A stretch of 64,000 nucleotides of DNA from positions 248,001 through 312,000 of the forward strand of contig NZ_STGL01000003.1 of the NCBI RefSeq assembly GCF_004919085.1, given 5' to 3'. The position numbers were made by a program, and so were the translations under genes. Origin of the DNA: Nocardioides sp. GY 10127 (GTDB taxonomy: Bacteria; Actinomycetota; Actinomycetes; Propionibacteriales; Nocardioidaceae). Shown here piece by piece: positions 25,576 through 34,604 of the stretch. The notes beneath the pieces are model-generated. The model was not told where the DNA came from, ran no database searches, and saw nothing but the letters and a program-made list of their open reading frames with translations. How positions within the stretch are numbered: position 1 is the stretch's first letter; every line of letters begins with the position of its first letter.

Positions 25576-26721
25576 ATGCCCCGCCTCCGCCACCTCGGCC
25601 TCTCCGTCGGTCGGCTCACCCCCGGCCCGCTCAACGCGATCACGGACGTCGAGGGCGTCCGGGTCGGGCACCGCACGGTGGTCGAGGACCGCACGGACGC
25701 CGCGGGACGCCCGGTCGCGGTGCGCACCGGCGTGACGGTGGTGCAGCCCCGGCCCGGCCCGGCCCGGTCCCAGCCCTGCTACGCCGGCTCGGCCACGCTC
25801 AACGGCAACGGCGAGATGACCGGCCTGGAGTGGGTCCGCGAGAGCGGGCTGCTCACCACCGCCGTCGCGATCACCAACACCCACAGCGTGGGGGTCGTGC
25901 GCGACGCGCTCGTCGCCGACGACAGCGCGACCGCCCTCTCGGAGGAGTTCTGGTCGATGCCCGTCGTCGCCGAGACCTGGGACGGGCTGCTCAACGACCT
26001 GCACGGCCAGCACGTGACCGCCCAGCACGTCCGCGACGCGCTCGCGGACGCCTCCGGCGGGCCGGTCGCCGAGGGCTGCGTGGGCGGCGGCACCGGGATG
26101 GTCTGCCACGGCTTCAAGGGCGGCATCGGCACGGCCTCGCGCCGACTCGGCGAGGCCGACGGCGGCTGGACCGTCGGCGCGCTGGTGCAGAGCAACTACG
26201 GCGAGCGGCACGCGCTGCGCGTCGACGGGGTCCCCGTCGGGCGGCTGATCGGGTTCGACGAGGTGCCCGCACCCGGCGCCCAGGCCGCGCCGAGCGCGCT
26301 GCCGCCCGGGTCCGGCTCGATCATCGTCGTCCTCGCCACCGACGCGCCGCTGCTGCCCGACCAGTGCCAGCGGCTCGCGCGCCGCGCCGGCACCGGCCTG
26401 GCCCGGCTGGGCGGGGGCACGCAGGACGGCAGCGGCGACATCTTCCTCGCCTTCGCCACCGGAAACCGCACGCTGCCGCCCGAGACCTACCTGGCCACGG
26501 CAGCGACCACCGTCAAGGTCTCCACCGTGCCCCATCAGCGGCTCGACCCGCTGCTGGAGGCGGCGGCGGAGGCCACCGAGGAGGCCGTCCTCAACGCCCT
26601 GCTCGCGGCGACGACGACCACGGGCCACCGCGGCCGCACCGTGCACGCGCTCCCCGCCCGGCGGCTCCGCGAGGTGATGGCCGCCTACGCCCCGGGGGCG
26701 TTCAGACCCGCCGCGCCGTGA
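25576..26721 (+). CDS. P1 family peptidase (DmpA/BapA-like, S58)
   Basis: Putative aminopeptidase or amidase of 381 aa in the N-terminal-nucleophile S58 family. Family segments are ITDVEGVRVGHRTV, TLNGNGEMTGLEWVRESG, ITNTHSVGVVRDAL, EGCVGGGTGMVCHGFKGGIG and GSIIVVLATDAPL. The Gly-Ser before IIVVLATDAP is the expected autocleavage site that frees the catalytic Ser. Relatives cleave D- or beta-amino-acid peptides and amides. It overlaps the convergent MFS gene by 20 bp at the 3' end. Confidence 0.88.
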   Translation: MPRLRHLGLSVGRLTPGPLNAITDVEGVRVGHRTVVEDRTDAAGRPVAVRTGVTVVQPRPGPARSQPCYAGSATLNGNGEMTGLEWVRESGLLTTAVAITNTHSVGVVRDALVADDSATALSEEFWSMPVVAETWDGLLNDLHGQHVTAQHVRDALADASGGPVAEGCVGGGTGMVCHGFKGGIGTASRRLGEADGGWTVGALVQSNYGERHALRVDGVPVGRLIGFDEVPAPGAQAAPSALPPGSGSIIVVLATDAPLLPDQCQRLARRAGTGLARLGGGTQDGSGDIFLAFATGNRTLPPETYLATAATTVKVSTVPHQRLDPLLEAAAEATEEAVLNALLAATTTTGHRGRTVHALPARRLREVMAAYAPGAFRPAAP

Positions 26722-28018
26722 GCGCCAGCACCGGCACCAGCGCGAGCGAGAGCAGCCCGGCACCGAGGCCGAGCACCGCGTAGCTGCTGGCACCCACGAC
26801 CAGCCCGGAGAGCACCCCGCCGCCGGCGCCCGAGAGCGCCACCAGGACGTCGACGCTGCCCTGCACGCGGGGGCGGGCGGCCGGGGTGGTCGCGTCGACG
26901 ACGAGGGCCGTGCCGGAGATGAGGCCGAGGTTCCAGCCGAGGCCGAGCAGCACAAGGGCGAGGACGAGCAGGGGCATCGAGTCGCCCGGGGCGAGCGCGG
27001 CCGTGAGCCCGGCCGCGAGCAGCACCAGGCCCGCGGCGACGGCCATCGGCACCCGCCCGACCCGGTCCACCAGCGCGCCCGTGAGCAGGGACGGCAGGTA
27101 CATCGCGGCGATGTGCAGGCCGATCACGAGCCCGATGTCGCCGAGGTCGTGGTGGTGGGCGCGCATGTGGACCGGCGTCATCGTCATCACCGCGACCATC
27201 GCCATCTGGGTGACGACCATGATCGTGGCCCCGACCCAGGCGCCGGAGCCGGCGCGAGACGGGGCGGATCGGGACGGGGCGGGGTCGGCGTCGTCCCGGG
27301 TGAGCGCGGCCGGGGTGCGCGCGGCCGGGGTGGGGACGGTCGGGGTGGGTGCCGCCGCTGCGGCGCTCGTGGACTCCTCCAGCTCGCGCGCCAGCAGCAG
27401 CGGGTCGGGGCTCAGGAGGGTCACGAGGACGAGGCCGGCCGCGGAGTAGGCGACGGCGGCGAGCAGGAACGGACCGGCCAGCGCGGGCAGTCCGAGACCG
27501 ACAGCCAGGCGCCCCAGCGGCTCGACCAGGTTGGGGCCCGCCACGGCGCCGAGCGTCGTGGCCACCAGCGCGACGCTGATCGCCCGGCCGCGCGCCGTCG
27601 CGGGGGCCAGGTCGGTGCCGGCGTAGCGGGCCTGGAGGTTGGTCGCTGTGCCCGCGCCGTAGACGAGCAGGGAGACCAGCAGCAGCGGCACCCACCCGGT
27701 GGCCGCGGCCACCACGACGCCGACCGCGCCGAGCCCGCCCAGCCCGAAGCCGAGCCCCAGGCCGATCCTGCGGCCGTGGCGCTGGCTGAGCCGGCCGATG
27801 CCGTAGGCCGCTCCCGCGCTGCCGAGCGTGAACAGGGCGGTGGGGACGCCGGCCAGCCCCTCGCTCCCGAGCAGCTGCTGGGCCAGGAGCGCACCCACGG
27901 TGACGCCGGCCGCCAGCCCGGCGCCGCCCAGCACCTGCCCGGCGACCACCACCCGCAGCGTCCGCCGCTGGACCCGGGCCCGCAGTGCCTCGGTGCTCTC
28001 CGCCAGGGACTCCTCCAC
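26702..28018 (-). CDS. MFS transporter
   Basis: Transporter of 438 aa with about 12 membrane helices in two halves joined by a Pro/Thr/Ala-rich cytoplasmic loop. The loop between helices 2 and 3 has GIGRLSQRHGRRIGLG, an MFS motif A variant, and there is a second copy, LVDRVGRVPMA. It looks like a drug or small-molecule exporter of the DHA1 type. The substrate is unknown; the nearby poly-amino-acid locus is separated by 440 nt and no link is shown. GTG start with GGGGGAGG upstream. Confidence 0.85.
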   Translation of the reverse strand: MEESLAESTEALRARVQRRTLRVVVAGQVLGGAGLAAGVTVGALLAQQLLGSEGLAGVPTALFTLGSAGAAYGIGRLSQRHGRRIGLGLGFGLGGLGAVGVVVAAATGWVPLLLVSLLVYGAGTATNLQARYAGTDLAPATARGRAISVALVATTLGAVAGPNLVEPLGRLAVGLGLPALAGPFLLAAVAYSAAGLVLVTLLSPDPLLLARELEESTSAAAAAPTPTVPTPAARTPAALTRDDADPAPSRSAPSRAGSGAWVGATIMVVTQMAMVAVMTMTPVHMRAHHHDLGDIGLVIGLHIAAMYLPSLLTGALVDRVGRVPMAVAAGLVLLAAGLTAALAPGDSMPLLVLALVLLGLGWNLGLISGTALVVDATTPAARPRVQGSVDVLVALSGAGGGVLSGLVVGASSYAVLGLGAGLLSLALVPVLALTARRV

Positions 28019-28369
28019 GGCGGCGATCCTCCCCCGGGGTCGGCGCGCTCCGCCACACCGGGTCCATCACACACGGGGTCCGTCACACGGGGTCCGTCAC
28101 GGGGGCCGTACGGGGTACGCGCGCTCACCGGCCTGCCCGCCTACCCCGATCCGGGTAGCCGCGGGCCGTGCGCCTACGGGCTCACCCCGAAGCCGACACG
28201 GCACCCCTGACACCGCCCTAGCCTCGGACGCGGTCCGCTCGTCGGACCGGGCGCGCACCGCGGGCGTGCTCACCTCGTGTGTTGCCCGACGTCACGGGGA
28301 GCCAGGGGGTCCGGTCTCAGTCCCGGGCCCCCTGTGCTGGGCCTCTGGGAGCTGGGCCCTGGCTCCTCC

Positions 28370-28487
28370 GGGACGTCATACGGAGCGGACGCACACCCCC
28401 TCAGACGTATGACGTCCCACCCAGCCCCACCGGGACGTCAGACAGAGCGGACGCACACCCCCTCAGACGTATGACGTCCCACCCGGC
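28370..28487. repeat. Two 62-bp direct repeats, each an inverted repeat
   Basis: Copies start at 28370 and 28432. In the first, GGGACGTCATACG pairs perfectly with CGTATGACGTCCC around a 23-nt loop; in the second the arms are GGGACGTCA and TGACGTCCC. The loop GCGGACGCACACCCCCTCAG is identical in both. A related GACGTCAC is at about 28290. The second copy runs into the 3' end of the PPTase gene, whose last codons (GTSYV-stop) are repeat sequence. The rest of the 440-nt gap has short GGGGTCCGTCAC direct repeats near 28075-28100 and no gene I can support. Confidence 0.85.
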
Positions 28488-28945
28488 GGCGAGGGGACGC
28501 GCTCGACCCGCAGCACCGGCACCGCGTCCGACCCCAGCAGCGCGACGCTCGCGACGAGGCCGGCCAGCGGCACCGCGACGGCCCGGTGCGGGGGCAACCG
28601 GGAGGGGTCGGTACCCCGCAGCCCGGCGCCGGTGGCCTTCGCGACGGCCTCGAGGCGCACCCAGTCCGCGAGGATCAGGACCCCCGGCAGGTCGGGCACG
28701 CGCTCGTCGTCCCGCTCGACGTCGACGCCGACGCCCCGCCCGTCGTCCGCCGTGGCCAGCAGCGCCACCCCCGGCGCGTAGGCGAGCGAGCAGGCGCGCC
28801 CGTCGGCGTGCCGCGGCCGGCCGTGGGCGCCCGACCCGCAGGACGGGCAGAGCCTGCGCAGGTCCGGCCAGGCGCGCGCGGCCGCCGACCGGGCGTCCGC
28901 ACGTGAGCCGCCCGGCACCGCGAGGACCCGTACCCGCACGCCCAC
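28463..28945 (-). CDS. Small 4'-phosphopantetheinyl transferase superfamily protein
   Basis: Enzyme of about 160 aa that would transfer phosphopantetheine from CoA to a carrier-protein serine. The first PPTase motif GRGVGVDVE is clear, and the second reads WVRLEAVAKATG, where the usual Lys of (W/F)xxKEAxxK is Leu. There is also a four-Cys-free short N terminus with CPSCGSGAHGRP before the core. It lies 83 nt after the M1 peptidase gene and downstream of the Pls-type synthetase on the same strand, so that carrier domain is the natural substrate. The start is GTG 28945 with AGGGGG upstream; a GTG at 29026 is possible. Its C terminus lies within a repeat. Confidence 0.75.
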   Translation of the reverse strand: MGVRVRVLAVPGGSRADARSAAARAWPDLRRLCPSCGSGAHGRPRHADGRACSLAYAPGVALLATADDGRGVGVDVERDDERVPDLPGVLILADWVRLEAVAKATGAGLRGTDPSRLPPHRAVAVPLAGLVASVALLGSDAVPVLRVERVPSPPGGTSYV

Positions 28946-29028
28946 CTCGGCCCCCTGGATGCCCGACGAGCCGCCCGACGAGCCGCCCGACGCGCCGCCC
29001 GACGCGCCGCCACCGCCCGGGCCCACGC

Positions 29029-30429
29029 CTACCGCCCGGCGGTGGGCAGCGGCGGCAGCGAGGTCTCGTGCAGCCACGGCCGCAGCAGGGTGGCGACGTT
29101 GACGCCGGTCTCCTTGCTGGCGTGCGCGAGGAAGTCCTCGGTGGTCACCGAGCCGCCGGCGAAGTCGGCCACCCACGAGCGCAGCAGCGAGAAGAACGCC
29201 GCGTCGCCGACCTCGCAGCGCAGCTGGTGGAGGGTGAGGGCGCCGCGCTTGTAGACGCGGTCGTCGAACATGAGGTCGGGGCCGGGGTCGGCCAGCAGCA
29301 GGTCGGTGTCCTTCGCCTCGAGGCCCGCGTGGTGGTGCGCGGCCTGCTGCGCGGCGGTCGGGCCGCCGGAGGCCTCCGACCAGACCCACTCCGAGTAGCA
29401 GGCGAAGCCCTCGTGCAGCCAGATGTCCTTCCAGTCGCGCAGCGTCACGGCGTTGCCGAACCACTGGTGCGCGAGCTCGTGGGCGATGAGCCGCGTGGCG
29501 TCCCAGTCGCCGCGCACGAGGTTGCGGCCGAAGGTGGAGAGGGTCTGGCTCTCCAGCGGGATCTCCAGGTCGTCGTCGGTGACCACGACGCGGTAGGAGT
29601 CGAACGGGTACGGCCCGAAGTGCTCCTCGAAGACGTCCACCATCTCGTGCTGGCGGCCGAAGGCGTCGGCGAAGGCGGTGCGGTCGAGGTCCCCGGCGAC
29701 GACGGCGACGGGCAGCCCGGAGGCTGGCCGGGCGGGCAGCGGCCACTCCCGGTACCGGCCGATCTGCACCGTGGCGAGGTAGGTGGCCATCGGCTGGGCC
29801 TGCTCCCACACCCAGACCTCCGCCGAGCCGCGGCGCGTGTGGCGCACCAGCGTGCCGTTGGCCTCGACGCGGTAGCCCGCGGTGACGGTGAGCGCGAGGC
29901 GGTAGGTGGCCTTGTCGTCGGGCCGGTCGTTGCACGGGAACCACGTGGGCGAGCCGTGGGGCTGGGCCGCGACGATGACGCCGTCGGTGAGCTCCTCCCA
30001 CCCGGCGTCGCCGAGGTGGCGGGTCACCAGCGGCTTGGGGTGGCCGGAGTAGCCCACGGTCACGGTGAGGCGGGTGCCCGCCTCCGCCTCCCCGTCGAGG
30101 GTGAGGACGACGCGGTGCGACCGGGTCGTGAACTTCTTCAGCCCGGGCGCGCCGTCGCGGGCGGCGGGCTTGGAGCGCGCGGCCTTGCGGGTGCTGCGGG
30201 CCGCCTGGTCGCGGGACCAGCCCGAGGCCACCCGAACCTTGCCCACCGAGAGGTGCGCGAGGTCGAGCACCAGCCGGTCGGTGGCCTCGAGGACCTCGAC
30301 GTCGAGGACGGCGCGGCCGTCGAGCCGGTTGCCCTCGACCGCGTAGTCGAGCTCCAGGTCGTAGTGCCGGACGGCGAAGCTGCGGTCGCCGTGCCCGGGC
30401 AGGTAGTCGTCGGCGGTGGGCAGCCCCAT
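29029..30429 (-). CDS. M1 family zinc aminopeptidase
   Basis: Metallopeptidase of 466 aa. The zinc site is HELAHQWFG with the third ligand in HEGFACYSEW, and IPLESQTLSTF stands where PepN has GAMEN. It is about half the length of PepN because the C-terminal superhelical domain is missing, as in other short actinobacterial M1 enzymes. No signal peptide is obvious. The start codon is 16 nt after the stop of the synthetase gene, so the two are co-transcribed. Epsilon-poly-lysine producers carry a zinc peptidase that trims the polymer, which makes that role plausible here. Confidence 0.88.
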   Translation of the reverse strand: MGLPTADDYLPGHGDRSFAVRHYDLELDYAVEGNRLDGRAVLDVEVLEATDRLVLDLAHLSVGKVRVASGWSRDQAARSTRKAARSKPAARDGAPGLKKFTTRSHRVVLTLDGEAEAGTRLTVTVGYSGHPKPLVTRHLGDAGWEELTDGVIVAAQPHGSPTWFPCNDRPDDKATYRLALTVTAGYRVEANGTLVRHTRRGSAEVWVWEQAQPMATYLATVQIGRYREWPLPARPASGLPVAVVAGDLDRTAFADAFGRQHEMVDVFEEHFGPYPFDSYRVVVTDDDLEIPLESQTLSTFGRNLVRGDWDATRLIAHELAHQWFGNAVTLRDWKDIWLHEGFACYSEWVWSEASGGPTAAQQAAHHHAGLEAKDTDLLLADPGPDLMFDDRVYKRGALTLHQLRCEVGDAAFFSLLRSWVADFAGGSVTTEDFLAHASKETGVNVATLLRPWLHETSLPPLPTAGR

Positions 30430-30445
30430 CAGCGCTCGGCCCCGG

Positions 30446-33400
30446 TCACGAGACGGTCCACGGCCCGATCGGGTTACCGATCCAGACCGTCTTGTCCGGC
30501 AGGCTCTCGCCCCTCATCACCAACGACACGGGGCCGACCGTAGCGTGCCGTCCGATACCGGCCGCGGGCAGGATGACGGAGTTCGGGCCGAGCGTGGCGC
30601 CCGCCGCGAGGGTCACGGTGTCGCACGCCAGCACCCGGTCGTGGAAGAGGTGCGTCTGCACGACGGAGCCGGCGTTGACCACCGCCCCGTCGCCCAGGGT
30701 CACCAGGTCGGTCTCCGGCAGCCAGTAGGTCTCGCACCACACGCCGCGCCCCACCCGCGTGCCCATCGAGCGGAACCACCACGTCAGCAAGGGGCTGCCG
30801 GTGACCAGCCGCGCGAACCACGGCGCGGCCACCGACTCCACGAACGTGTCGGCCAGCTCGTTGCGCCACACGAACGAGGACCACAGCGGGTGGGTGCCCA
30901 CGCGGTGCCGCCCGACCAGCAGCCACTTCGCGAGGGTGGCGGACGCCGCGGCCACCAGCCCGGCCAGGACCAGCCCGGCCACCACCGCGCCGAGCCCGGC
31001 CAGGGCCGCCGGCCCCGTCCCCGGGCCCGCCGCCTGCCAGGCGAGCAGCCCGGCCGAGGCGACGAGCGCGTGCAGCAGCACCCCGAGGAGCACCGGCACG
31101 GCCCGCGCGGCCTCCCAGCAGCCGCGGGCGATCTTGAGGGAGCGCGACGGCGCGTACGTGCGGGCGTCGTCGCCCTCCTCCGCTGCGCGGCGCAGGGGCG
31201 CCGGCGGGCTGCCGACCCACGACTCCCCCTTCTTCGCGGTCTTGCGCCGCGGCGCGGCCGAGAGCACCGCCACGAGGCTGTGCTTGGGCACCTTGCGCCC
31301 CGGCGCGGCCATGCCGGAGTTGCCGACGAACCCGCGCTTGCCGACCTTGACCCGCTCGACGCGCAGCCACCCGCCGCCGAGCTCGTAGCCGCCGATGAGG
31401 GTGTCGTCGGCGAGGAAGGCACCGTCGCCGACGCTGGCCATCGCGGGCACCATGAGCACCGTCGAGGCCTCCACGTCCTCCCCGACGCGGGCGCCCAGGA
31501 GGCGCAGCCACACGGGCGTGAGCTGGCTGGAGTAGAGCGGGAACAGCCACGTGCGGGCCTCGTCGAGCACCCGGACGGTGGCCCACACCCGCAGCGCCCG
31601 GCCGCTGCGCACGGGGTAGGCGCCCGGCGTCAGGCCGGCGCCGCACACCCGCACCAGCGCGAGCACGAGGACGGCGAGCAGCACCCAGCCGAGCACCGCA
31701 CCGGGCACCAGCCAGGCGAGCAGGCGGCCGAGCGCCGCACCCGTCGTGGCCGCCCGGTCCGCCCCGCTCAGCGGCAGCACGGCCAGGCCGGCGACCGCCA
31801 CGGCCAGCGCCGGCAGCAGGCCGACGCCCAGCCCGGTCGCCGCGTAGGCACCGACCCACGCGCGGCTGCTCGCGGGGCGCTCGTCCCACGGACCGCGGGC
31901 ACGGCCCCGCGCCTTCGCGGCCGGGGCACCCGACCAGTACTCGCCGGCGGGCACCTGCCCGAAGACCGCGGAGCCGGGGGCGACCTCGGCGCCCTCCCCC
32001 ACGTCGGCGCCCGGGAGCAGGCTCGAGCGGGTCCCGACCCGAGCGCGCTTGCCGACGCGCACCCGGCCGAGGTGCAGGCGGTCGCCGTCGATCCAGGAGC
32101 CGGTGAGGTCGACCTCCGGCTCGATCGAGGCACCCCGACCGAGCTCGAGGAACCCGGTGACCGGCGGGACGGCGTGCAGGTCGACGTCCTTGCCGACCCG
32201 GGCGCCGAGGAGGCGGGCGTACCAGGTCATGAAGGGCGCCGAGGTGAGGGACGTGGCACCGACCTGGTCGACCGCCCGCTCGGCCACCCACAGCCGCAGG
32301 TGGACCTGCCCGCCCCGCGGGTAGGTGCCGGGCTCGACCCCACGCAGGAGGAGTCGCGCCAGCCCGGCGCCGAGCAGCATCCGGCCCGGCGGGGTGAGGA
32401 GGACGACGGCCGCGGCGAGCAGCAGCCACCAGGGCGCCAGCGGCAGCGCCGTCACTCCGAGCAGGTGCCCGGCCGCGGAGGCCAGCAGCGTCCACGTGAG
32501 GTAGCGCGGCGCCGCCAGGGCCCGTAGCCCGACGAGGGCGGCCACCTGCCCCGCCTGGGTCTTGGGCGGGATCGGCGGGACGTCGCGATCGGCCAGGTTG
32601 CCGGGCCCGGCCAGGGAGTCGAGGTAGCCGGCCAGGCCCGCGACCGTCGGGTGGTCGTAGAGGTCGCCGACGGTGATCTCGGGGTGCTCGCGCCGCAGCA
32701 GGCCGATCACCTGGGCCGCGGCCAGGCTCCCGCCGCCCAGGTCGAAGAAGTCGTCGGCGGCCGTCTGCGGCCCGGCACCCAGGACGTCGGCGAACACCTC
32801 GGCCACCCGGGCCGCGGTGCCGTGCAGGTCCCCCGCGGCCCGGCCGGGACCCTCGGCCCCACCCGCGCCACCACCGGCGGACGGCGTGAGCGGCCACGGC
32901 AGGGCGTCCCGGTCGACCTTCCCGGAGGTCCGCGTGGGCAGGTCGTCCACCAGCGCCAGACGGGGCACCAGGGCGGCGGGCAGCTCGGCGCGCAGCCGCT
33001 CCAGCGCCCGCCCCTGCTCGAACCGCTCGTCGACCACCACGTAGCCGACCAGGAGCTGGTTGCCCGCGCGGGAGCGGCGGACGGCGGCGGCCGCGCCGAG
33101 CACGCCGTCCTGGGCCAGCAGCGCCGCGTCCACCTCGCCCAGCTCGATGCGCCGCCCGCCGAGCTTGACCTGGTCGTCGGCCCGGCCACCGAAGAGCAGG
33201 CCCGCGGGGTCGCGCACCACCAGGTCCCCCGAGCGGTAGGCGCGCTCCCAGCCGAGCGTCGGCATGGGCGCGTACTTCTCGGCGTCCTTGGCCGGGTCGA
33301 GGTAGCGGGCCAGGCCCGCGCCGCCGATGATCAGCTCGCCGGTCTCGCCCTCGGCCACCTCGCGGCCCTCGCCGTCGACGACCGCAAGGTCCCAGCCGTC

Positions 33401-34441
33401 GAGCGGGAGGCCGATCCGGATCGGCCCCTCGGCGTCCACCAGCGCCCCGCAGGCCACCACCGTCGCCTCGGTCGGCCCGTAGGTGTTCCACACCTCGCGG
33501 CCCGGGCGCACCAGGCGCGGCGCGAGCTGGGCGGGGAACGCCTCGCCGCCCAGGATGAGCAGGCGGACGCGGTCGAGCGACTCGTCGGGCCACAGGCTCA
33601 CGAGAGTCGGCACGGTCGAGACCACGGTGACGTCGTTGGCGACCAGCCAGGGCCCCACGTCCATGCCCGACCGCACCAGGGCGCGCGGCGCGGGCACGAG
33701 CGTCGCGCCGTGCCGCCAGGCGAGCCACATCTCCTCGCAGGACGCGTCGAAGGCCACCGAGAGCCCGGCCATCACCCGGTCGCCCGGGCCCAGCGGTCGC
33801 TCCTGGAGGAAGAGGGCCGCCTCGGCGTCCACGAACGCGGCGGCGTTGCGGTGCCGCACCGCGACGCCCTTCGGCGTGCCCGTCGAGCCGGAGGTGAAGA
33901 TGACCCAGGCGTCGTCGTCCGGGGTGGGGTCGGTGCGCTCCCGGGGCTCGCGACGACCGGTGCTCTGCTCGGTCCGCTCGGTGCGCTCGGGGCCTGGGGC
34001 CGGGACGCGGGGCTCCACCACCAGGTCCGCGCCGATGACGGCGGCCACATCGGCCTCCCCGAACACCAGCCGCGCCCGCTCGTCGGGGTCGTCGACGTCC
34101 ACCGGGACGTAGGCCGCGCCGACCAGCAGGGTGCCGACGATCGCGAGGTAGAGGTCCGTGGTGCCGCTGGGCACGCGGACCCCGACCTTGTCGCCGGGCC
34201 CGATGCCCAGGGCAGCGAGCTCGTCGGCCAGCTCGTGGCCGGCCTCGAGCATCTCGGCGTAGGTGAGCCGCTCGGTGCCGGAGTCGAGGGCCACGGCGTC
34301 CGGCGCACCCGCGGCCGTCGCCTCCAGGACGTCGACGAGGGTCCGCGGCGCGGGCGCGAGGTGGCCCCGTCGCAACGGGTCGGGCGCCGCCCCGGGCGCG
34401 GGGCGCCCCTCGGTGCGGTGCTGCGGCTCGTCCTGCGGCAC
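30446..34441 (-). CDS. Pls/PosA-type single-module NRPS (poly-amino-acid synthetase), lysine-like code
   Basis: Membrane synthetase of 1331 aa, almost the length I recall for epsilon-poly-L-lysine synthetase Pls. The adenylation domain spans about 35-515 (FTSGSTGTPKG at 182-192, YGPTE 321-325, TSGK 505-508) and the carrier domain about 540-610, with Ser572 in LGGGSL. The rest has about six membrane helices interleaved with three hexapeptide-repeat segments, the Pls C-terminal architecture that joins monomers without a condensation domain. Aligned to GrsA, the specificity residues are D232 A233 E236 S275 I296 G298 T320 V328 V329 K508, close to lysine codes. The GTG start is preceded by AGGAGAGGGGAG. 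An M1 peptidase and a PPTase follow. Confidence 0.9.
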   Translation of the reverse strand: MPQDEPQHRTEGRPAPGAAPDPLRRGHLAPAPRTLVDVLEATAAGAPDAVALDSGTERLTYAEMLEAGHELADELAALGIGPGDKVGVRVPSGTTDLYLAIVGTLLVGAAYVPVDVDDPDERARLVFGEADVAAVIGADLVVEPRVPAPGPERTERTEQSTGRREPRERTDPTPDDDAWVIFTSGSTGTPKGVAVRHRNAAAFVDAEAALFLQERPLGPGDRVMAGLSVAFDASCEEMWLAWRHGATLVPAPRALVRSGMDVGPWLVANDVTVVSTVPTLVSLWPDESLDRVRLLILGGEAFPAQLAPRLVRPGREVWNTYGPTEATVVACGALVDAEGPIRIGLPLDGWDLAVVDGEGREVAEGETGELIIGGAGLARYLDPAKDAEKYAPMPTLGWERAYRSGDLVVRDPAGLLFGGRADDQVKLGGRRIELGEVDAALLAQDGVLGAAAAVRRSRAGNQLLVGYVVVDERFEQGRALERLRAELPAALVPRLALVDDLPTRTSGKVDRDALPWPLTPSAGGGAGGAEGPGRAAGDLHGTAARVAEVFADVLGAGPQTAADDFFDLGGGSLAAAQVIGLLRREHPEITVGDLYDHPTVAGLAGYLDSLAGPGNLADRDVPPIPPKTQAGQVAALVGLRALAAPRYLTWTLLASAAGHLLGVTALPLAPWWLLLAAAVVLLTPPGRMLLGAGLARLLLRGVEPGTYPRGGQVHLRLWVAERAVDQVGATSLTSAPFMTWYARLLGARVGKDVDLHAVPPVTGFLELGRGASIEPEVDLTGSWIDGDRLHLGRVRVGKRARVGTRSSLLPGADVGEGAEVAPGSAVFGQVPAGEYWSGAPAAKARGRARGPWDERPASSRAWVGAYAATGLGVGLLPALAVAVAGLAVLPLSGADRAATTGAALGRLLAWLVPGAVLGWVLLAVLVLALVRVCGAGLTPGAYPVRSGRALRVWATVRVLDEARTWLFPLYSSQLTPVWLRLLGARVGEDVEASTVLMVPAMASVGDGAFLADDTLIGGYELGGGWLRVERVKVGKRGFVGNSGMAAPGRKVPKHSLVAVLSAAPRRKTAKKGESWVGSPPAPLRRAAEEGDDARTYAPSRSLKIARGCWEAARAVPVLLGVLLHALVASAGLLAWQAAGPGTGPAALAGLGAVVAGLVLAGLVAAASATLAKWLLVGRHRVGTHPLWSSFVWRNELADTFVESVAAPWFARLVTGSPLLTWWFRSMGTRVGRGVWCETYWLPETDLVTLGDGAVVNAGSVVQTHLFHDRVLACDTVTLAAGATLGPNSVILPAAGIGRHATVGPVSLVMRGESLPDKTVWIGNPIGPWTVS

Positions 34442-34604
34442 GTCTCCCCTCTCCTGGGCCGCGCCCCTCGCGGCCCGGAGGCATCCTGGCGCACCCGGGT
34501 GAACAGCGGGTGTGACCGGCCTCCGACCCGCCTCCGGCCCGCACCACGGCCCGTCCCCGGTGAACCCCTCCCGACGGATGCCGGAAAGGACTAACGTCCC
34601 ACCG

